A DNA stretch of 64,000 nucleotides, from the NCBI RefSeq assembly GCF_016086655.4, contig NC_052135.2:19186363-19250362 (forward strand). Reading direction: 5' to 3'. This DNA is from Lepeophtheirus salmonis (taxonomy: Eukaryota > Arthropoda > Copepoda > Siphonostomatoida > Caligidae). Under the pieces are notes generated by a model. The model was not told where the DNA came from. It made no database searches and saw only the letters and a program-made list of their open reading frames with translations. Each line of letters opens with the position of its first letter. Position 1 is the first letter of the stretch. Both the position numbers and the translations under genes were made by a program. This document shows, piece after piece, positions 1-14,400 of the stretch.

Positions 1-380
1 TTTGTTTCCCTGTTATAGCTAAGCAACACAACTGTCAAGATTATATGAAATTTGGTTCAATAATTTTGCACCTGTGAGTTAATTAACTGTTGGTTCATTG
101 TTGTATACTGTGGAAAAATTTAGTAATTCATCCCTTGTTGATTTTGTAAGTTTGCCCCCTGACAAAGAAAAAAACAGTCAATAATTTCAATGGTAGACGT
201 ATTTTAGCAATGAGAAACAATATATGAACAAAAAAGTAATTTTTTGGAGGAAGAAAAGTACCCGAATATGACTTTATCTACCATAAATCACCGTAAGTAC
301 AACCATGTAAAAACTTCCTATAAATTGAAAAACGCTGTTTCATTTTCATACGAAAGGGATTGCAGTCTAAACACTGTCAA

Positions 381-593
381 GAGCGTGTACTCATGACTGA
401 TAGAGAGTAACACTGATTATTTTTTGGGGGATATAAATTCGAGGCTTTGTTAGATTCAGAGTTGAATTAAGGATCGACATCGGAGTGATTCCTGTTATTT
501 GTCATTGCTAGATACGGGTGGGATTTCTGCTGATGTCCTTTCACTCATAGCTTCTCGCAGCTGATTCAATATTATGTAATGACAGCTACACTT
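381..593 (+). repeat. Dispersed ~220-bp non-coding repeat, copy 1
   Basis: Shares a recognisable order of blocks with copies at 22453, 30188 and 49360 (minus): a start like TG-TACTCATGA-TG, then GAGTAACACTGATTATTTTTTGGGGG, a middle block with GAATTAAGGATCGACATCGGAGT, then a GGGTGGGATTT block, and an end with TAATGACAGCT. No reading frame is conserved. It is SINE- or MITE-like; no terminal inverted repeat or tRNA-like box was recognised. Confidence 0.6.
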
Positions 594-1877
594 AATTTTC
601 CGCAAATTCTTCTTCAAATTGTCACGGTTACCAAGTTAAATTTTCGATTAATTTTTTTACTCTAAAAAATATCCATTATTTAGTCTAAAAAGGAAGGGGA
701 TAATGACTACCATGTCCATTTATTTGAGTTTAATTAAAAAAATATGACATAGTAAAATATTTTTTAAATGCTCAAACACATCAACAATCTTTAGAATATT
801 ATACTTTATAATATGAAATTTTCTTTAATTGAAAAAATTTGACTTTGATTTTCATAATAACCCATAGATATATGCATACATATACGTTCAATACTTGAAG
901 ACATATGTACATGGTTAAGATTATATTTTAATGCATATCTCTTGTATTATTTCCTTTGAAATCAAAATTTAAATATAATGTACATAAATAAGATCTTTTC
1001 TTGCGATGATGTACAAAAATAATTGCTTTTATCTACACTTTTACATATTGAGATAAAAATTCATTCAGATGGAAGAACTTGAAAGAATGTTTTTTATAAA
1101 TCTTCTTCCTTTTTTTTTCTTTTTTTTTGTATTACTAGAAAATGAAAGTTCATTCTTAATATTTATGTAATATAAGATACAAAACTTGATTGGAAAATGC
1201 ACATTTCAATTATAGATACAAATTTACGTATTATATGGTTTATTAACATTAAAACCATCTTGAACCAAAATCAAAAAATTCCAATATTTATTTTATGATT
1301 ATAAATAGTTTATTCATATATCTGTTTAGATCATTTTTATCTAATCCTACGCTCCGTTTTACTGTTTAACCATTTATGACAAACAAGGAATTGGAAACAA
1401 AATCAAAGTTAATTATAGTATATTATTGATTATATTAGAACTAATTAGATTTTTTTTAAATAACTTCAATAGGTTGACCAAAAATTTGATAGGACAATTG
1501 TGTTTCTCTGGTTGGGAACATTAATTTTAAATTATGAATAAGCAATAAACTATAGTTACGCAAAGGAGATGAATTCTTTATATTGATTTATTATTATGGT
1601 ATACTATTTATTTCTAATTCAAACAAGTTATAATTCTAACTTGGAGAATTGATTGATATTTATATAATAAATGCTATATATGTGAAACATAATGAATCAA
1701 TTCCTATCCCTTATTCAGCATATAGCAAGATTATAATCGATGCAAATGACTAAACTTCGATTTTCAACATTATTGCTTGCACAATAGAACAATCTTTTTT
1801 TTTGTTCAAACTTGGATAAATGTCCTAAGTGCTTGTCCATTATAACATATATATTTTTGATTTTGTTTGGTCTACAC

Positions 1878-2045
1878 CAGGGACTCTCAACCTTTTTTTA
1901 GTGATGTACCACTTGTAACAATATAATTTTTTTACCAATTTAAGCTCCCTCGCATTCTGTTAGACCTGTTGAATTCGAGCTCATATTCATTAGCACATTA
2001 CGACTATAGTCCAATCCAGCGTTTGTCAACTTTTGGAACTCCATA
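1878..2045 (+). mobile_element. hAT-like transposon termini (fragments)
   Basis: CAGGGACTCTCAACCTTTTT at 1878 and CAGCGTTTGTCAACTTTTGG at 2017 both resemble the 5' terminal consensus of hAT (Charlie-type) elements, CAGxGGTTCTCAACCTTTxG. Both point the same way, 139 bp apart, and no matching inverted end was found nearby. They are best read as two truncated or nested non-autonomous hAT copies. The assignment rests only on the terminal motif. Confidence 0.4.
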
Positions 2046-3959
2046 AAAATAATATGCATATTTATAATATTAAATGATCAGATATCCATGGCCCATTCTT
2101 CGTCTAATTTTTTCATTTGAGCTATGAAATATAAATTGAATCCGATGTGGTCTTTCAAATATGTATCACTTTATTTTCTTTATTTAATAGTGACTGGATT
2201 ACCTTTAAGTGTAACTTATGACGCTTGCAAGGAAATTATCATAAAATGTACTAATTAAAAATTGAAGATAGTCAGTTCAGAATACAAATATAGGCAAATA
2301 ATTCAGAGAAGTGATGTGTCGAATACCCTTTATTAACAAATTTGTAATTTTAGATATTTGATAGATAATCCTCACAAATTTATCAAAGACTTACTCTTGT
2401 TTGGTTAATTTTGATCTGATATGGGTTTCAATTATTGTAATCCATTTTAGCTTTTTTTTTTTACCATAATATTTTTTTGATCTTTAAAATAATCCTTGCA
2501 GGGTCTTAAATGATTAATTTGAATAATTTTTTGATAGAAAATTAGTGTTGTCACAATATCATTATTTCATAATCGGTTTCTGTATCTAAATCATTCATAT
2601 ACATTTTGGTGCTTTTCAAAACAGTTTGTTAAATTCAATCCACATACACTTACTAATAGCTTCCTTTACCTATGATATTATATTGAATGAATTAAAAATA
2701 TAGTTCTTCTTTGTGTAATGATCACCATATATTATGAGGCTTCCAAAAAGCTTAATAGGCAATTATATATTTTTTTACACATTGTTTATACTCAATTATA
2801 ATCTAACATAAATGTATGTTACATTATAGGTGTATTAAAAAGGTATAAAATTATCTCAGAGCTATAAAATATTTCACAAAGTTCATCAAACATAATTTAT
2901 AAGTCAATTATAGTTGAGTTACAAAATTTTTATCGTGAAAATTTATATATTGGTATAAATGAATAAAAAAATTATCTTATAGGGAAATTATCAATTTAAA
3001 AAATCAATCCAATAATTAAAAATACTGAGCATTTTCACTTAAGTAACAGATTGTAATAAATCCAAAGCAATGGCATGTTTTTGGAGACATTAATTTTATC
3101 GAATTGCTTCAGAAATAAACTAAACTAAACTTTGGTGTTATTGGACAATAGATGTATTGTTCTTACACTTAAATTTAATTGTTTGTGTCGCAACAAGATG
3201 ACAGACTTCCTGAAAGATGACTTGAAGTGAAAATGGATGTTTATAAATATGCCAAGATATAACTAAAAATGAAGAGATAAAACTATTTTTAGGAACTGTT
3301 ATTCTAATAAATAAATGATCTAAATTTTTAAAATAAGGATCTGATATGGAAAAATACTATTTTTTTTTATATAAAATAGGTTTATATTGTTGAACGATTT
3401 CTTTGGTTCTAATACAGATTGATTGTTTTCCAAATTTCAGTCTTCAAGAATAATTAACAAAAAAATTAAAAATGATAAGGAAATTAGAATAAATTGCACT
3501 GAAGTCATTATTAAACAATAAATTTACAAATATTCTCCTTAGTCGAAATCATTTTTTTTTAAATAAAAGGTATATTACAAAGAAAGGGAACTATGTAGGC
3601 TGAAAAATCCTAAACGATCTAGATAAGCTGGAGAACGTCTCAACGAATGAATCAAATCCAATGGAAAAAAGTATAAGACCGACCAACTGTTTAGGGATGC
3701 AGATTTTCTTTAAAGGACCAAACTGATGATTGATTCCATTAAAGACTTACCAAATGCTCGTCGTTGATTTGTAGAAGTGAAAAAAGAAAGAAAAAAAGAA
3801 AAAATCATTCACTTTTTACACTTTTGATGACCCAAAATATATTTGCCAAGCCATCAAGAAATATTACTCTTAACTTTATAACTGTTTTGACTGTACATAA
3901 GCAAACATGTGTGCAAGATGCATCAATTACTTCTCTGAAGAATGGAGATGCACCTAAGA

Positions 3960-5390
3960 GGGAACTCTTGCACCATCAGAAAAAGAAAACATCTCGTGGG
4001 AACAACATCTTACAGAAGATGAGATAAACACATCTATAATCAAAAATGATAAAGCCAATAAAACCCTAGGTCCCTATGGTTTCACCTTTCAGTTTTATAA
4101 AAAGTATAATCATCTTTTACTTCTTTTATTTTACTCCAATTTTATGAAAGAGATCTCTCCCTTGGCTTTTTTCTGGAAATTGCATCGAACGGGAACCTTG
4201 TTCTTCCCCGAAGCTTTAAAGTCAATAATATATCCGACGCAATACGATTTTATGAAGGACAAATTAAGGGACAACATCCCTTTTACTTTACAAACATTTT
4301 TAAATCTACGAAAAATGTTTCCTTAATGACAGTTGATTTTACCAAGGCATTCGACACACAGTCTCATAAGTTTATAAATTTAACTCTCTATCAGAAAGAT
4401 TTTGGTGACTATAATATCAAAATGGTTAGCACTCTCGTAGCCAAATCACAAACCATAGTTCAGTATGGAAATGAAAGGACAATTATTCTCAACAAAAAAG
4501 GAGTAAAGCTAGGAGACCCCTACTCTGCTTTACTTTTTATTCTATGCTTAGACCTTTTTAGACATGAAATTCATAAGGAGGATACCATCGATATTTTTTC
4601 CACAATTGTATCCCATCCAAAGTGTATTTGCTATGCGGACAGAAAAAAACAGAAATTATTAGTGAAATACAGCGACCTAATCGAAAGATTTTGGCCAACT
4701 TTCCACAGTACAATTAACACAAAATTGCTAAGATTCAGGATTGGGAGATGATTGAATGGAAAAAAAACCTACACAAAATTAGTTTTAAGATTGGGCAGAC
4801 CTTGTACTTTTTTTTTCCTCTTTTAGGCTCAATACCTGGGACAGAGTTGGAGCTTGGAACACGTAAATAGTGTCAAATGTAATGCATTTATTACGGTTGT
4901 TATCATATGAAAATAACATAGCAGCACAGGTTTCCATTCTCGAAAAGTATTTTCTTGGGATAAACAAGAAAAAAAATATATCATCGAGGAGGATCCATAA
5001 CACTCTAAAATATGGTGAAATTTCTGTCATATTTTTTGATGAGTTGTGGAAATCCATTAACACCTACTGGATTTGGCAACTCTAGAAAGAGGATCAATTT
5101 TGGAACAGTCATGTATCTAACTTTTTCGAGAGAAGTTTCTTGGATGAGCCTACTCTGGACTTAAAAAGTCTGCCCAAGACTGTCAGAGTACTCTGAAAGC
5201 ATGGAAAGGCTATCTAAGGGGGCTGTGGATATCGTTTACTCTTTCGAGAGATCTCTGAGATGGAAATTGATTATTTATTTGCTATGTTCAGCGGAGAAGT
5301 GGCTAAAATATCGGTACTCTCGAAGTGAGAGCAAAGTATTTCAATGGCAATCAACGTATATGTTATTTTTGCTAGATGGAAGTTGAAACA
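3960..5390 (+). mobile_element. Decayed non-LTR retrotransposon (LINE), reverse transcriptase region
   Basis: Pieces of one RT read in order on the + strand, with frameshifts between them. A pre-RT block near 3975-4130 has NDKANKTLGPYGF (compare NxKxPGPDGF) and EFYKK-like QFYKKY. RT motif A is at about 4330 (VDFTKAFD). Motif B is at about 4500 (KKGVKLGDPYSALLF, compare RGVRQGDPLSPLLF). Motif C is at about 4630 as CYADR, with the second Asp of YADD lost. A C-terminal block at 4950-5085 (FLGINKKKNIS then LWKSINTYWIWQL) fits the region after the RT in L1/Tx1-like LINEs. The longest single frame is 141 codons (4326-4751). The endonuclease part is missing and the element is dead. Confidence 0.8.
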
Positions 5391-5399
5391 AGCGACCAA

Positions 5400-7650
5400 T
5401 TTCTTTTCGACTGGGCAACCTGTGAGCCATTTATATAAAGATTTTAAACGAAAATTTTAACTTTTATCACCAAAAGTGACACGATTACATAGCATTTTAC
5501 GTTAGAACAGAAGAAAATATATTTACGCCGTCATCTCCATGGCTTAACAAGTTTTATACGAAAAGAAAAGATGTTTTATCGATAGTGAAGCTCCATATCT
5601 GAGTTTTAAAAAAGATAATTTATTTTTTTATCTAATACCTTTTTTCAATAAACACTATCTTTACTTGAGATTGATACTGAAACCAACTTGAAATGCTAAT
5701 TATGAATATTAAGTGACTAACCTTTTAACTAATTTAGAAATGCCCACATATGTATACAGATATAAAATAAATTCTTATAAGCCTATGTGCCATTACTTCA
5801 GAGCACAAATTATGTTGAAAGATGTTATTTCTTAATTTTTGAAAGATAAATATTTCTATCAAGCTTTTGTGAAGTTTTGTCATCTTTTAATTTTGTTATT
5901 AGTCTAGATTCTCTTTTTGACATAGAAAAATCTATTATAGACTACTCCTTCCAAAAAAATATTTTATTCAACCAAAATGATTTCTTTGTTGGTCTGTTCT
6001 TAGAAAAATTCTTAAACCAACACTGTTGACCTAATTTAATATATGTATATTCTATTTTTAAAAAACATTAAACAAAATGAAAAAGACATAATGATTGTCT
6101 GTATTTGACATCTCCTGAAATGATAAGTATTAACTACTGATAGCTTAACTAAAAACTAATCTAATTAATTATGTAGAAATATGTTAAGTATTTTTGTGTC
6201 TTAATGAGTTTGTCCAATGAATAATTTCTAATCGTAATAGAAAATAAATTTTACTAATATTGATGTGTCAATCCCAAAATTTTGACATCCCGTCTTGTCG
6301 TCTTTAAAAATAACGTATAACTTGAACGCCAAAAAATATCATTAAACAAACTTCTTTCAACAATGTCACCATAATAAATATCAACCCGTGATGTTGTTTT
6401 CACTCTATCTTGGCTATTTTGGAGAAATAAATATTGAATATTGATCATAACAAAAACTTTAGTTAACTTTAATCATTATTAATGACAATATATTACCTTC
6501 GCATTTGTTGTCCCGATTCATATTATATTTTAGACAAAGAAAGGAATGAATATTTTTTATTGCATTAAAAATCGGAACACTTTTTAGGGATTGATATGGA
6601 AAATGAAACTGAGTTAAGCCTCATATTATAAATTGACACAAGTATACTTCCTAAAACTGTACATATCTCTAAAAATAACAAATGAAATTGAAGCAGAAAT
6701 AGTTATCAAAAATGGGCTATTCAACTCAAATTTAAGAACTTGGAAATGTTTGAAAAGGGGATTAGAAAGTTTGAAAATAATTTTACAAATATTCATATTA
6801 TATTTATAGGATTTGATACATAATTCCCAGCCAAACAAGCTTTTACTTTAATGAGTGATAAACATATGTATTTTGTTAATATAAACTAATAATTTATGAC
6901 AAAATATCATAAAAATAACTATTAAGGTTAATATTCACTCAATGTGGCTTCAGGATACAACTACTGTAGATATACCGGGGTTTAGAATGATAGACCTGCG
7001 CCAGAGTGTACTTTTTTGATGAACTCAAAGATGGTGGCTCTAAGACTTTCTTGCCTCAAAACCATAATTAATTTAGTGATCACTTTTACGAGAATACTAA
7101 AATGTAAGAATATTTAAATTGATTTGAATGCTAATCAAATAGAAAAAAAAATCAAAATATGTTTAAAAAAAAAAGGTTTAGTTCAAATTTAACTGCAAGA
7201 CCCTGTAGGGATATAAACGTCAAAATTTTAGTTATTCTTAATACCTAATTGTCGACCGAAAAATTCTTCTTCAATAACATGACTACATTAATATTGTAAA
7301 AAAAGTTATGTTTAAAACCCATTTGGTTGTTCTTTTTGTGTATAGAAGTAGGATTTATTCACTTTTATGTTATGTGAAAACCACCTTTACTAGACCTTAA
7401 GAAAGCAATAAATAATGAAGACAGAAAAAAAGTGAAACTAATATTCTTCTTTATATTCTCTATTCTTTTTTGAATCTGATGCATCTGCTGTAAAAAATTA
7501 CGTAAAAGATAGGGACTACTTCAGACACCAAGAAGGGTATGAAACGAGAACAATAATATGACTAAAGAATCTTTTTTTTATTGTACATATAATTTACACA
7601 AGACTCTTTAATATATACTGAGAGACTCATACATTGGAGGAAATAACTAC
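5400..7650. other. AT-rich stretch without a recognised gene
   Basis: Nothing coding recognised. A somewhat more complex patch at about 6940-7070 (motif GGCTTCAGGATACAACTACTG onward) could be an old repeat; I cannot name it. Confidence 0.5.
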
Positions 7651-7654
7651 TTAA

Positions 7655-7860
7655 TCTCTTGCTGATTTCTTAAGTTTTCCACCTGATATAAACTTTATAT
7701 GGAATTGAGGTCAATGAGACTGGATTGGATACTCCATCACCTTCATGCAATTATTCTTGAGCCACACTTTTTTTGCCTGGTCCGTATGTTTTAGGTAATT
7801 GTCGTGCAGGAAAATCCTTTACACGACACATTTTCAGTGTCTTGACCTGAGGAAAAAAAG
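7655..7860 (-). mobile_element. Tc1-like transposase fragment
   Basis: Reading the minus strand gives a frame-broken copy of the last third of a Tc1-type DDE transposase. A DNYLKHTDQAKKVWLKNN block corresponds to DNDPKHTAKxxxxWLxxN around the second catalytic Asp. It is followed by KVMEYPIQS (compare KVLxWPSQS) and, after a frameshift, DLNSI.SLYQVENLRN (compare DLNPIENLWxxLKR). Only about 200 bp survive and no termini were found. Confidence 0.7.
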
Positions 7861-10800
7861 TTGTCAAGGAAACTTTTATGATATAATAAATTTTTAATAT
7901 TTTATAAAATTTTGTTGAATATGAACAAATACAATTTTTACTAAAAAATATATATAACTATATAAATATATAATACACATAATGAAAAATAAGTTTGAAA
8001 TTTTTCTCTTACTGATTTTTTGATTTAAATCTACAATATATATAAAAATTTTTTTTTTAAAACAGAACTCATAAATATTTAAAATTTAGTTAACTTTAGT
8101 TAAATGCTTGCAGTTTGAAAGTATAGAAGAAGAAAAAAAAATATTAGAAAAAAATACCTTTTTTCAAAACTTCAAGACCGTTGAGCGATCTCTTAAACTT
8201 TTTCATAATTTTGTCAAATTTTCAAAAATAGATAGGGCCAAGATTCATATTGTAAGTCTATTACAGCTCAAAATTTCTAAGATATATGAAATGAACCACC
8301 CTATTAAACATTTTAAGAATTTTTTTTAATTACCATAATATGATTTTATGTCTTCAGGGTGTCCAAATATCTCAGAAAAGTAATCATATTAAGATTTGAA
8401 GAAAGATGATTCAGTTGGAAATATATTTGTGAACATACCATAAATTGAATAGTCTTTTCCCAAAGTCTTGAGTGAAAATTTATATTTGTAGGTAATTGAT
8501 ACAAAAGAAGAAAAACATAAGATTAAATGTCGGGATTTTTTCATCAATTCCCTTCATATCATTTCCAGAATAAATATTTTTATAAAATGAATTCAAATTA
8601 ACTTTCCCAAGCTTTTTTTTACATATCTTATTTTGAAATATTTATTTATTGATGATCCTTTGGAATGAAATTATTAGCATTCCTTATTTAAATTTCTGGA
8701 TGTCAGCAACTACATTTTTGCTTCCATCTTTTATACAAATGTAATATATTTTTTTAAATAAGGAAATGATTTAGAGAGAGGTTCATTAAATAAATCTTGT
8801 TTGAGCTTTGAAAAAGCTTTTGGAAGAGTTTATTATAAAAACAACGACTAAAATAAATAAGAAGAGTATGTCAAAATATTTTTCTTTTTATAAATATTAC
8901 TCGAAGAAGATATGAAAAGTTAAAAAGAAAATTGGATGGTTGTATTTTACCTTTCTTTATACAACTAAAATAAAATTTAAAAATGTCAAATTACGTTGTT
9001 ATCCTTGAAATAGTACATTTATGCATTAAAAATTTATACTTTGACCAAGTTCTATATATTGTAAAGTTTGTTGAAATAATTTAATGAATAGATTATGTTT
9101 CTGTCATTCTTCTGTTACATCCCTCATCTCATAAATTGGCCCTGCCGCTCCTGACATCTTGACATGTTTTATGTGGTGCAAATTTTTGGGTATAATAAAA
9201 CGTTTAAAAATGTAGGTAAATTCATACATATTTGCTGTAAAATTAAAAATACACTTGCTAATTTTGTGTTTTAAATTTCTTTGACTGGTCTGAGACCGTT
9301 TGTACTGAATTGGTCTCATTTAATATTCTGTCTAGAACGGGTCGATAAATGAATTGTTAATAATGTTATGTACATTTCAAATGTTCAAAATCAGCAGAAT
9401 CACGTCATAGGAAGTTAAATGGGCTGCATAAATGATATTTGTACAACTCATAAGTCATGATCAAAGAGAAAATCGGTTTAGATAAAATCACTGTGTATAA
9501 AAGTCTGTGTAAAGTCACATAATTTATAAATAAGCAACATTTCGGACAAAGAAATGAAAAATAGTTTCGGTTATAACAAAATACACGAATAAGATTTGAT
9601 TGAAATTATTAATTGGGTTTAAAACATGAAATGATAAGGAATAATTCAGGATCAACAATTCGACAATGACCAATCTGAAGAAAATTATATAAAAAAATGC
9701 ACCTTATTACTTCATTCATCTTTAATGGAAGAATACATTTTATTTCATAAAAGTTACTCTCTTTGCCGAAAACTGTAAATTAGAATGGTCTTCATGAACA
9801 CAAAATGAAAAAACTGATTGTCACTCAGAACTAAATCCAAAAAAGACTTTTGGTCTCACAAAATATGCTACCCCCTATTTAGATATCTATTCAACGCTCT
9901 ATGTATTCAACACTCCTAAGAATGAAAGTGACGATTTCATAAGGTTTTCGAAGGTATGGCCAGAATTTGAAAACTTGGTATTTGACTGACCTTCAAGCTA
10001 CAAAGAGCTCTTAGTATCGACAACTGTCGATATAGATTGTGATGACAAAACATCTAATCTTAGGGACGCAAAGAGTAGGATGTATTTATCAAATTCTTCT
10101 TCGAATAAGCTATAGTATACCTTGTAAAATAATTCTTTTCTATATATGACTTAGATTTTATCAAAAAAAATTATAATAGTTTTACATATAAGATTAGTAC
10201 GCATTTTAATAAAAACTTAGCTATTAGTTAGTTAATGATTTACGTATGATAAAATTTATCACAAACTTCAAATATAGGCGTTGTTTTATTGTATACCTTT
10301 GAAAGCAAGTTATTCTGACTTTTAAGACAATGGCTGTGAATATAAAGTCCAAACCATACAAGGATGAGCTTTATTCTTATTTAATAGTATCCATTATACT
10401 GAAATACTAAAATTGATTTACTAGTAAAATATATGTAATAATTAAAATTACTTACATAAATTCTGTGAAAAATTCAACTAATTTTCATTAGGAGCATCAA
10501 GCCTAAAAAACTGTTATACTTTAAGTATTGATTTTTAAATAAGTTTTGAAACATTTTCTACATCTGATAATATTGCAAAATAAACAATTAAATATTTTAA
10601 AGGAATATAAATGTTTCACAAACAAACTTTCAAAACCAATCCTTACTGCATTTAATCAGTTTTTCTAGAGATGATAATAAGTTATCAGGAGACACTTTTT
10701 AGGAATCATAGCACTTTTCAAATGCAACTATAAATGTATTTTTAGCTATGAAAGATTGAAAATTTAATAGCACGGATCGATTTGAAACAGATAGCTTATA

Positions 10801-11251
10801 AAATATTTTCTTCATAATAACTTTCCTTTAATGAACTCTTTATGCCTTTACTCTATATTAAATAATATATGAAATCTCAGATTAAATGATATATCCGAAA
10901 GAAATACGATGAAATCTGATATCCTAATTTGGGATTTCTTTCCTCAAATCAATTTATACTTTATTATCATCACAATTTGTCGATAAAATTGGTTAAAGCA
11001 TTATTATTTAATGAAATCTTTCAGTGGACGATTCACAGTTCCCATGAAAAATTTTCGAGAATCAAATCTGATACGAAAAACTAAAAACGAATTAGTATAC
11101 AACTTGTCAAGTACTACTCACTTTTAATATGGAATTTAAAATATTTGTTGTTAAATTGTATTATTGATTTTACTGTTATGTAATATTAAACAAATAAATA
11201 ACATATACTAAAAAATATATTAAATAATCTATTGCACTATTATATTTTCAG
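7861..11251. other. AT-rich stretch upstream of the first visible Dpr exon
   Basis: No recognisable gene or element. Open frames here (for example 8108-8329 plus and 9104-9319 minus) have no family features and are of chance length for this composition. Confidence 0.5.
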
Positions 11252-11468
11252 GACCAATGATTAAAATAGTTAGAGATCAAATTGTTTATAACGCAGGAAG
11301 TAACATAGAAGTGTCATGTTTATTTCGAAATATGACAGAGAAACCCAATCGAAAAAAAGATGCATTGGAATTAATGAAGGAGTCAGCTTTGGTTGGAACA
11401 AAGATACCACCAAATGTCATCATTTGGAAATACAACAATAAGACTTTCAGCCAAAGAAATCGTCGAAG
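11252..11468 (+). CDS. dpr: Dpr-family protein, internal exon: first half of Ig domain 2
   Basis: Seen: a 217-nt exon with acceptor TATATTTTCAG and donor AAG|GTAATT. It enters with two bases of a Gly codon and leaves with two bases of an Arg codon. The peptide starts GPMIKIVRDQIVYNAGS, as the second Ig domain of Dpr proteins starts with a GPP-type motif. It carries the first Ig cysteine (about residue 23, in IEVSC) and the core tryptophan (about residue 59, in VIIWKYNNK). Two N-glycosylation sequons are present (NMT, NKT). Known: arthropod Dprs are two-Ig neuronal surface proteins that bind DIP receptors through Ig1. Odd: the Cys-to-Trp spacing is about 36 residues, much longer than usual, because of a charged insert. 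Domain boundaries continue exactly in the exon at 46441. Which dpr paralogue it is cannot be told. Confidence 0.85.
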
Positions 11469-14400
11469 GTAATTTAATTCATTATGGATTTAGAGTCTAA
11501 AATTTTGAAATCTATTTACACAACAATGCTAAAGCGTTTTCATGTATTGTTATTAACCAAGGAGTACTATAATTATAAAACATTCACTCATTTTATTTTT
11601 CATTTTTATTGGCCAACTACGATCAATATTTCAATTTTTTATATTAGTTGAATAGTTAATTAATATAAGATATTCTTAATTGAATTAAAATAATCTCAAA
11701 TACATATCTTGAGGAATAAAAATTATTTTTTTATTGATTATTATTCTAATGACAAAAATAGAAGGATCAATCGTAAATAAATAAATGCCTTAATAAATTT
11801 TAAAGGGAATTATTTTCAATTCTATCTTTCATTTCGTAAATATTCTACTCCAAGAAAATATCACCTATTTTAAACAACTAAAATTTAAAAAAATAAAGAA
11901 AAAAAAGAATTTTTATTTATAGTATTATATGTATTCGCTAAGTAGTCTACCATTTTGAAAACATATAAAACTAAATATAATTAAAATAAAATCAGGTATT
12001 ATATTCATTATACAATTTTAAAGATATTAGATGAAAAGTTATTTTATTTAAATTTAAAAGAATATCAATTTTGTGTAGTAAAAATTGCTGAGTACAAATA
12101 ATATATTGTTTACAGTAAAATAATAGAATTTTGGCTACTGTGTTCATGTTCAACATCATATGAATAATAAATAAAAATAATCTGTTCATTGCTCTTATTA
12201 TTCGGTTTTTATTAATGTAATAATGTCGTATCTGACAAATATTTCATATACATAAAAATTAAAATATAATAATTATTGAAAACAAAATTATTTCATCTCT
12301 TTTAAACAATTTTGAAAGGTTTAAATGGGAAATTTTCATTCTATATTTGTCGTTCTTCCGAATTTTACATTACATGAACTCCAAACCTTGAAGATCATAA
12401 TTGACAGATTTTTCAAATCAATTTTTTATTGCTCCATCACGTTCTATTCTTTGAACATAAGGATCCTTAATTTTTCCTTAAAATTAGTCATTTTAAAAAT
12501 CAAACTGAATCTCTACATGTGAATGACAAAAATATTAACATTTATGAAGCATCTAAAAAATTTGAAGACATATTTTGTACTAATTTGAATTAGAAACACG
12601 TTTTCTACAGAGTAATATATTTTTCTGAAACATAGACTTTATTTAGAACATTCTTGTTATTTTTTTATGAATTCCGTGAATGTGGTCTATTTTTTAAACA
12701 AGAAAGTTAAGAGTGTTTATATTATGACCCCCAGTATGTAAATATATGTGCTTGTTGGCCACCCAGAACCATCACCGATTTTGACAATTTTTTCCATACA
12801 TGTTTATAACAGCATGTGTCCCATTAAGGAGAATAGGTAAGAAAATTCAATAAAACTTAAACAAATCATGTGCTGTATGATGCATATTGGTGTACATATG
12901 AAATGACTTTTTTTTTATGCTAACTATTCACGATTGTATTCAAACAGTTTATCTTAAATACGATCAAAGAATTGTATTGCCAAAATATCAGTCCTCTTAG
13001 ACAATTTTTGGCAAGGTTGTGTAAATTTTTTGATCGAAAAATAAATACAGTAAATACGGAACACTCTAATGCAAATATATAAATACACGATAAATGCAAA
13101 AATTGAATTATTTGTAAATTAGTACAAAAAAAATTATTACTACTTATTTGAAACACAATATTTCGTAACTCAAATGATTAATTTTTCGAGTATTTATCAT
13201 ATTTTTAGTAAAGGAATTCATATTCATCAGGAAAGACTTTATTTTCAAAGTTTTAAGATTTTTCTTCTAAAAATATTATATGAAAATTAGGAAGAGCTTT
13301 AAAAAATATTAAAAGTAATTCAACAGCTTTAAAGTTAGAAATGTTCCACCTTTTTTTATTTTAAATTATATACGTGATTAAATGTCAGCTAAATACTTAA
13401 AATTACAGCGTATTAGAACCATTTGTTTGAAAATTTAACTGTACGAAGATCATGTAGAAAGGTTAATTATAAAATATACATATTTAATGACCTTGTTCAA
13501 AGGTTTTCTATTGTTTTTGCAGTTACCATTGACAATTTTTCTCGGATTTTCTTCCAAATTAAATGATGTTGTACATGATGTTGAAAGCAGCATCTCTTCA
13601 ATATTTTCTAAACAAAAGGTTACTTAAGAAACAGATCTGGTAAAGAAGGAAGACAATTTTTATTGTTTACAGAGTGTTTGAAATTATTCTTACACAGGGA
13701 TTTCATTTTCAGTGTGGTATGAACAGATTAAGATATTTTTAGGCATCCACAGCAGTTTAGATTCAAACAATATGGAATTTGGTGTTTGAGAATAAATATA
13801 AATTCATTATTATTCGTTTAACTTCCATCTGCTCCTCTTCTCCATTTGGCGGAGTACTTAATTGAAAAATTGCAAAGAAGAAACAACTCCTCTAACAATA
13901 AAAAAACAATCTCATAATTGGAAAATATTAACTTAATCTGAACTTAGTTCAGTATTAGCATCGGTCATATATATCCTAGCAATCAGTTCTTATGACTGTC
14001 ACTACTAGAACTGATTAAAAAAAAATAAGAATGAAGGTTGAGTGACGTTATTAATTACCAAACATCATAAATTTCTAAATAATATTGGGAACTAAACTGG
14101 ACTGAAGTCTTCTATACCAAATTTGGATTGAAACCTTACTGATATCCGTCATTTATCAGAACACGCACTTGTTATCAATTGATACTTTAATTTTTTCCGT
14201 GAAGAATAGAATAATTGCTTTTGAAAAGAAAAAAAATTACAATGGATTTTTTCCGTATTTTTGACGTGCATGCATATTATTTACAACTAAAGAATAATCA
14301 TAAAAGTAACGAGGGTATAGAACTATAAAAATCGTTAAAAAAAATTCTGAACGATTTAGTTTTTTGGTTTATCTATTTATTTTATCTTATCAGAATATTT

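Larger units (their letters stand above)
1..3580. other. AT-rich DNA, upstream of or within the Dpr-like gene
   Basis: Outside the repeat at 381-593 and two hAT-like terminus motifs at 1878 and 2017, I see no coding region. Long A/T tracts occur (for example around 1110). If the Dpr gene starts outside the window, this is intron. Confidence 0.5.

Noticed and set aside
4785..5063. 92-codon minus-strand open frame
   Set aside because: Opposite the C-terminal RT block of the LINE remnant; no family features.
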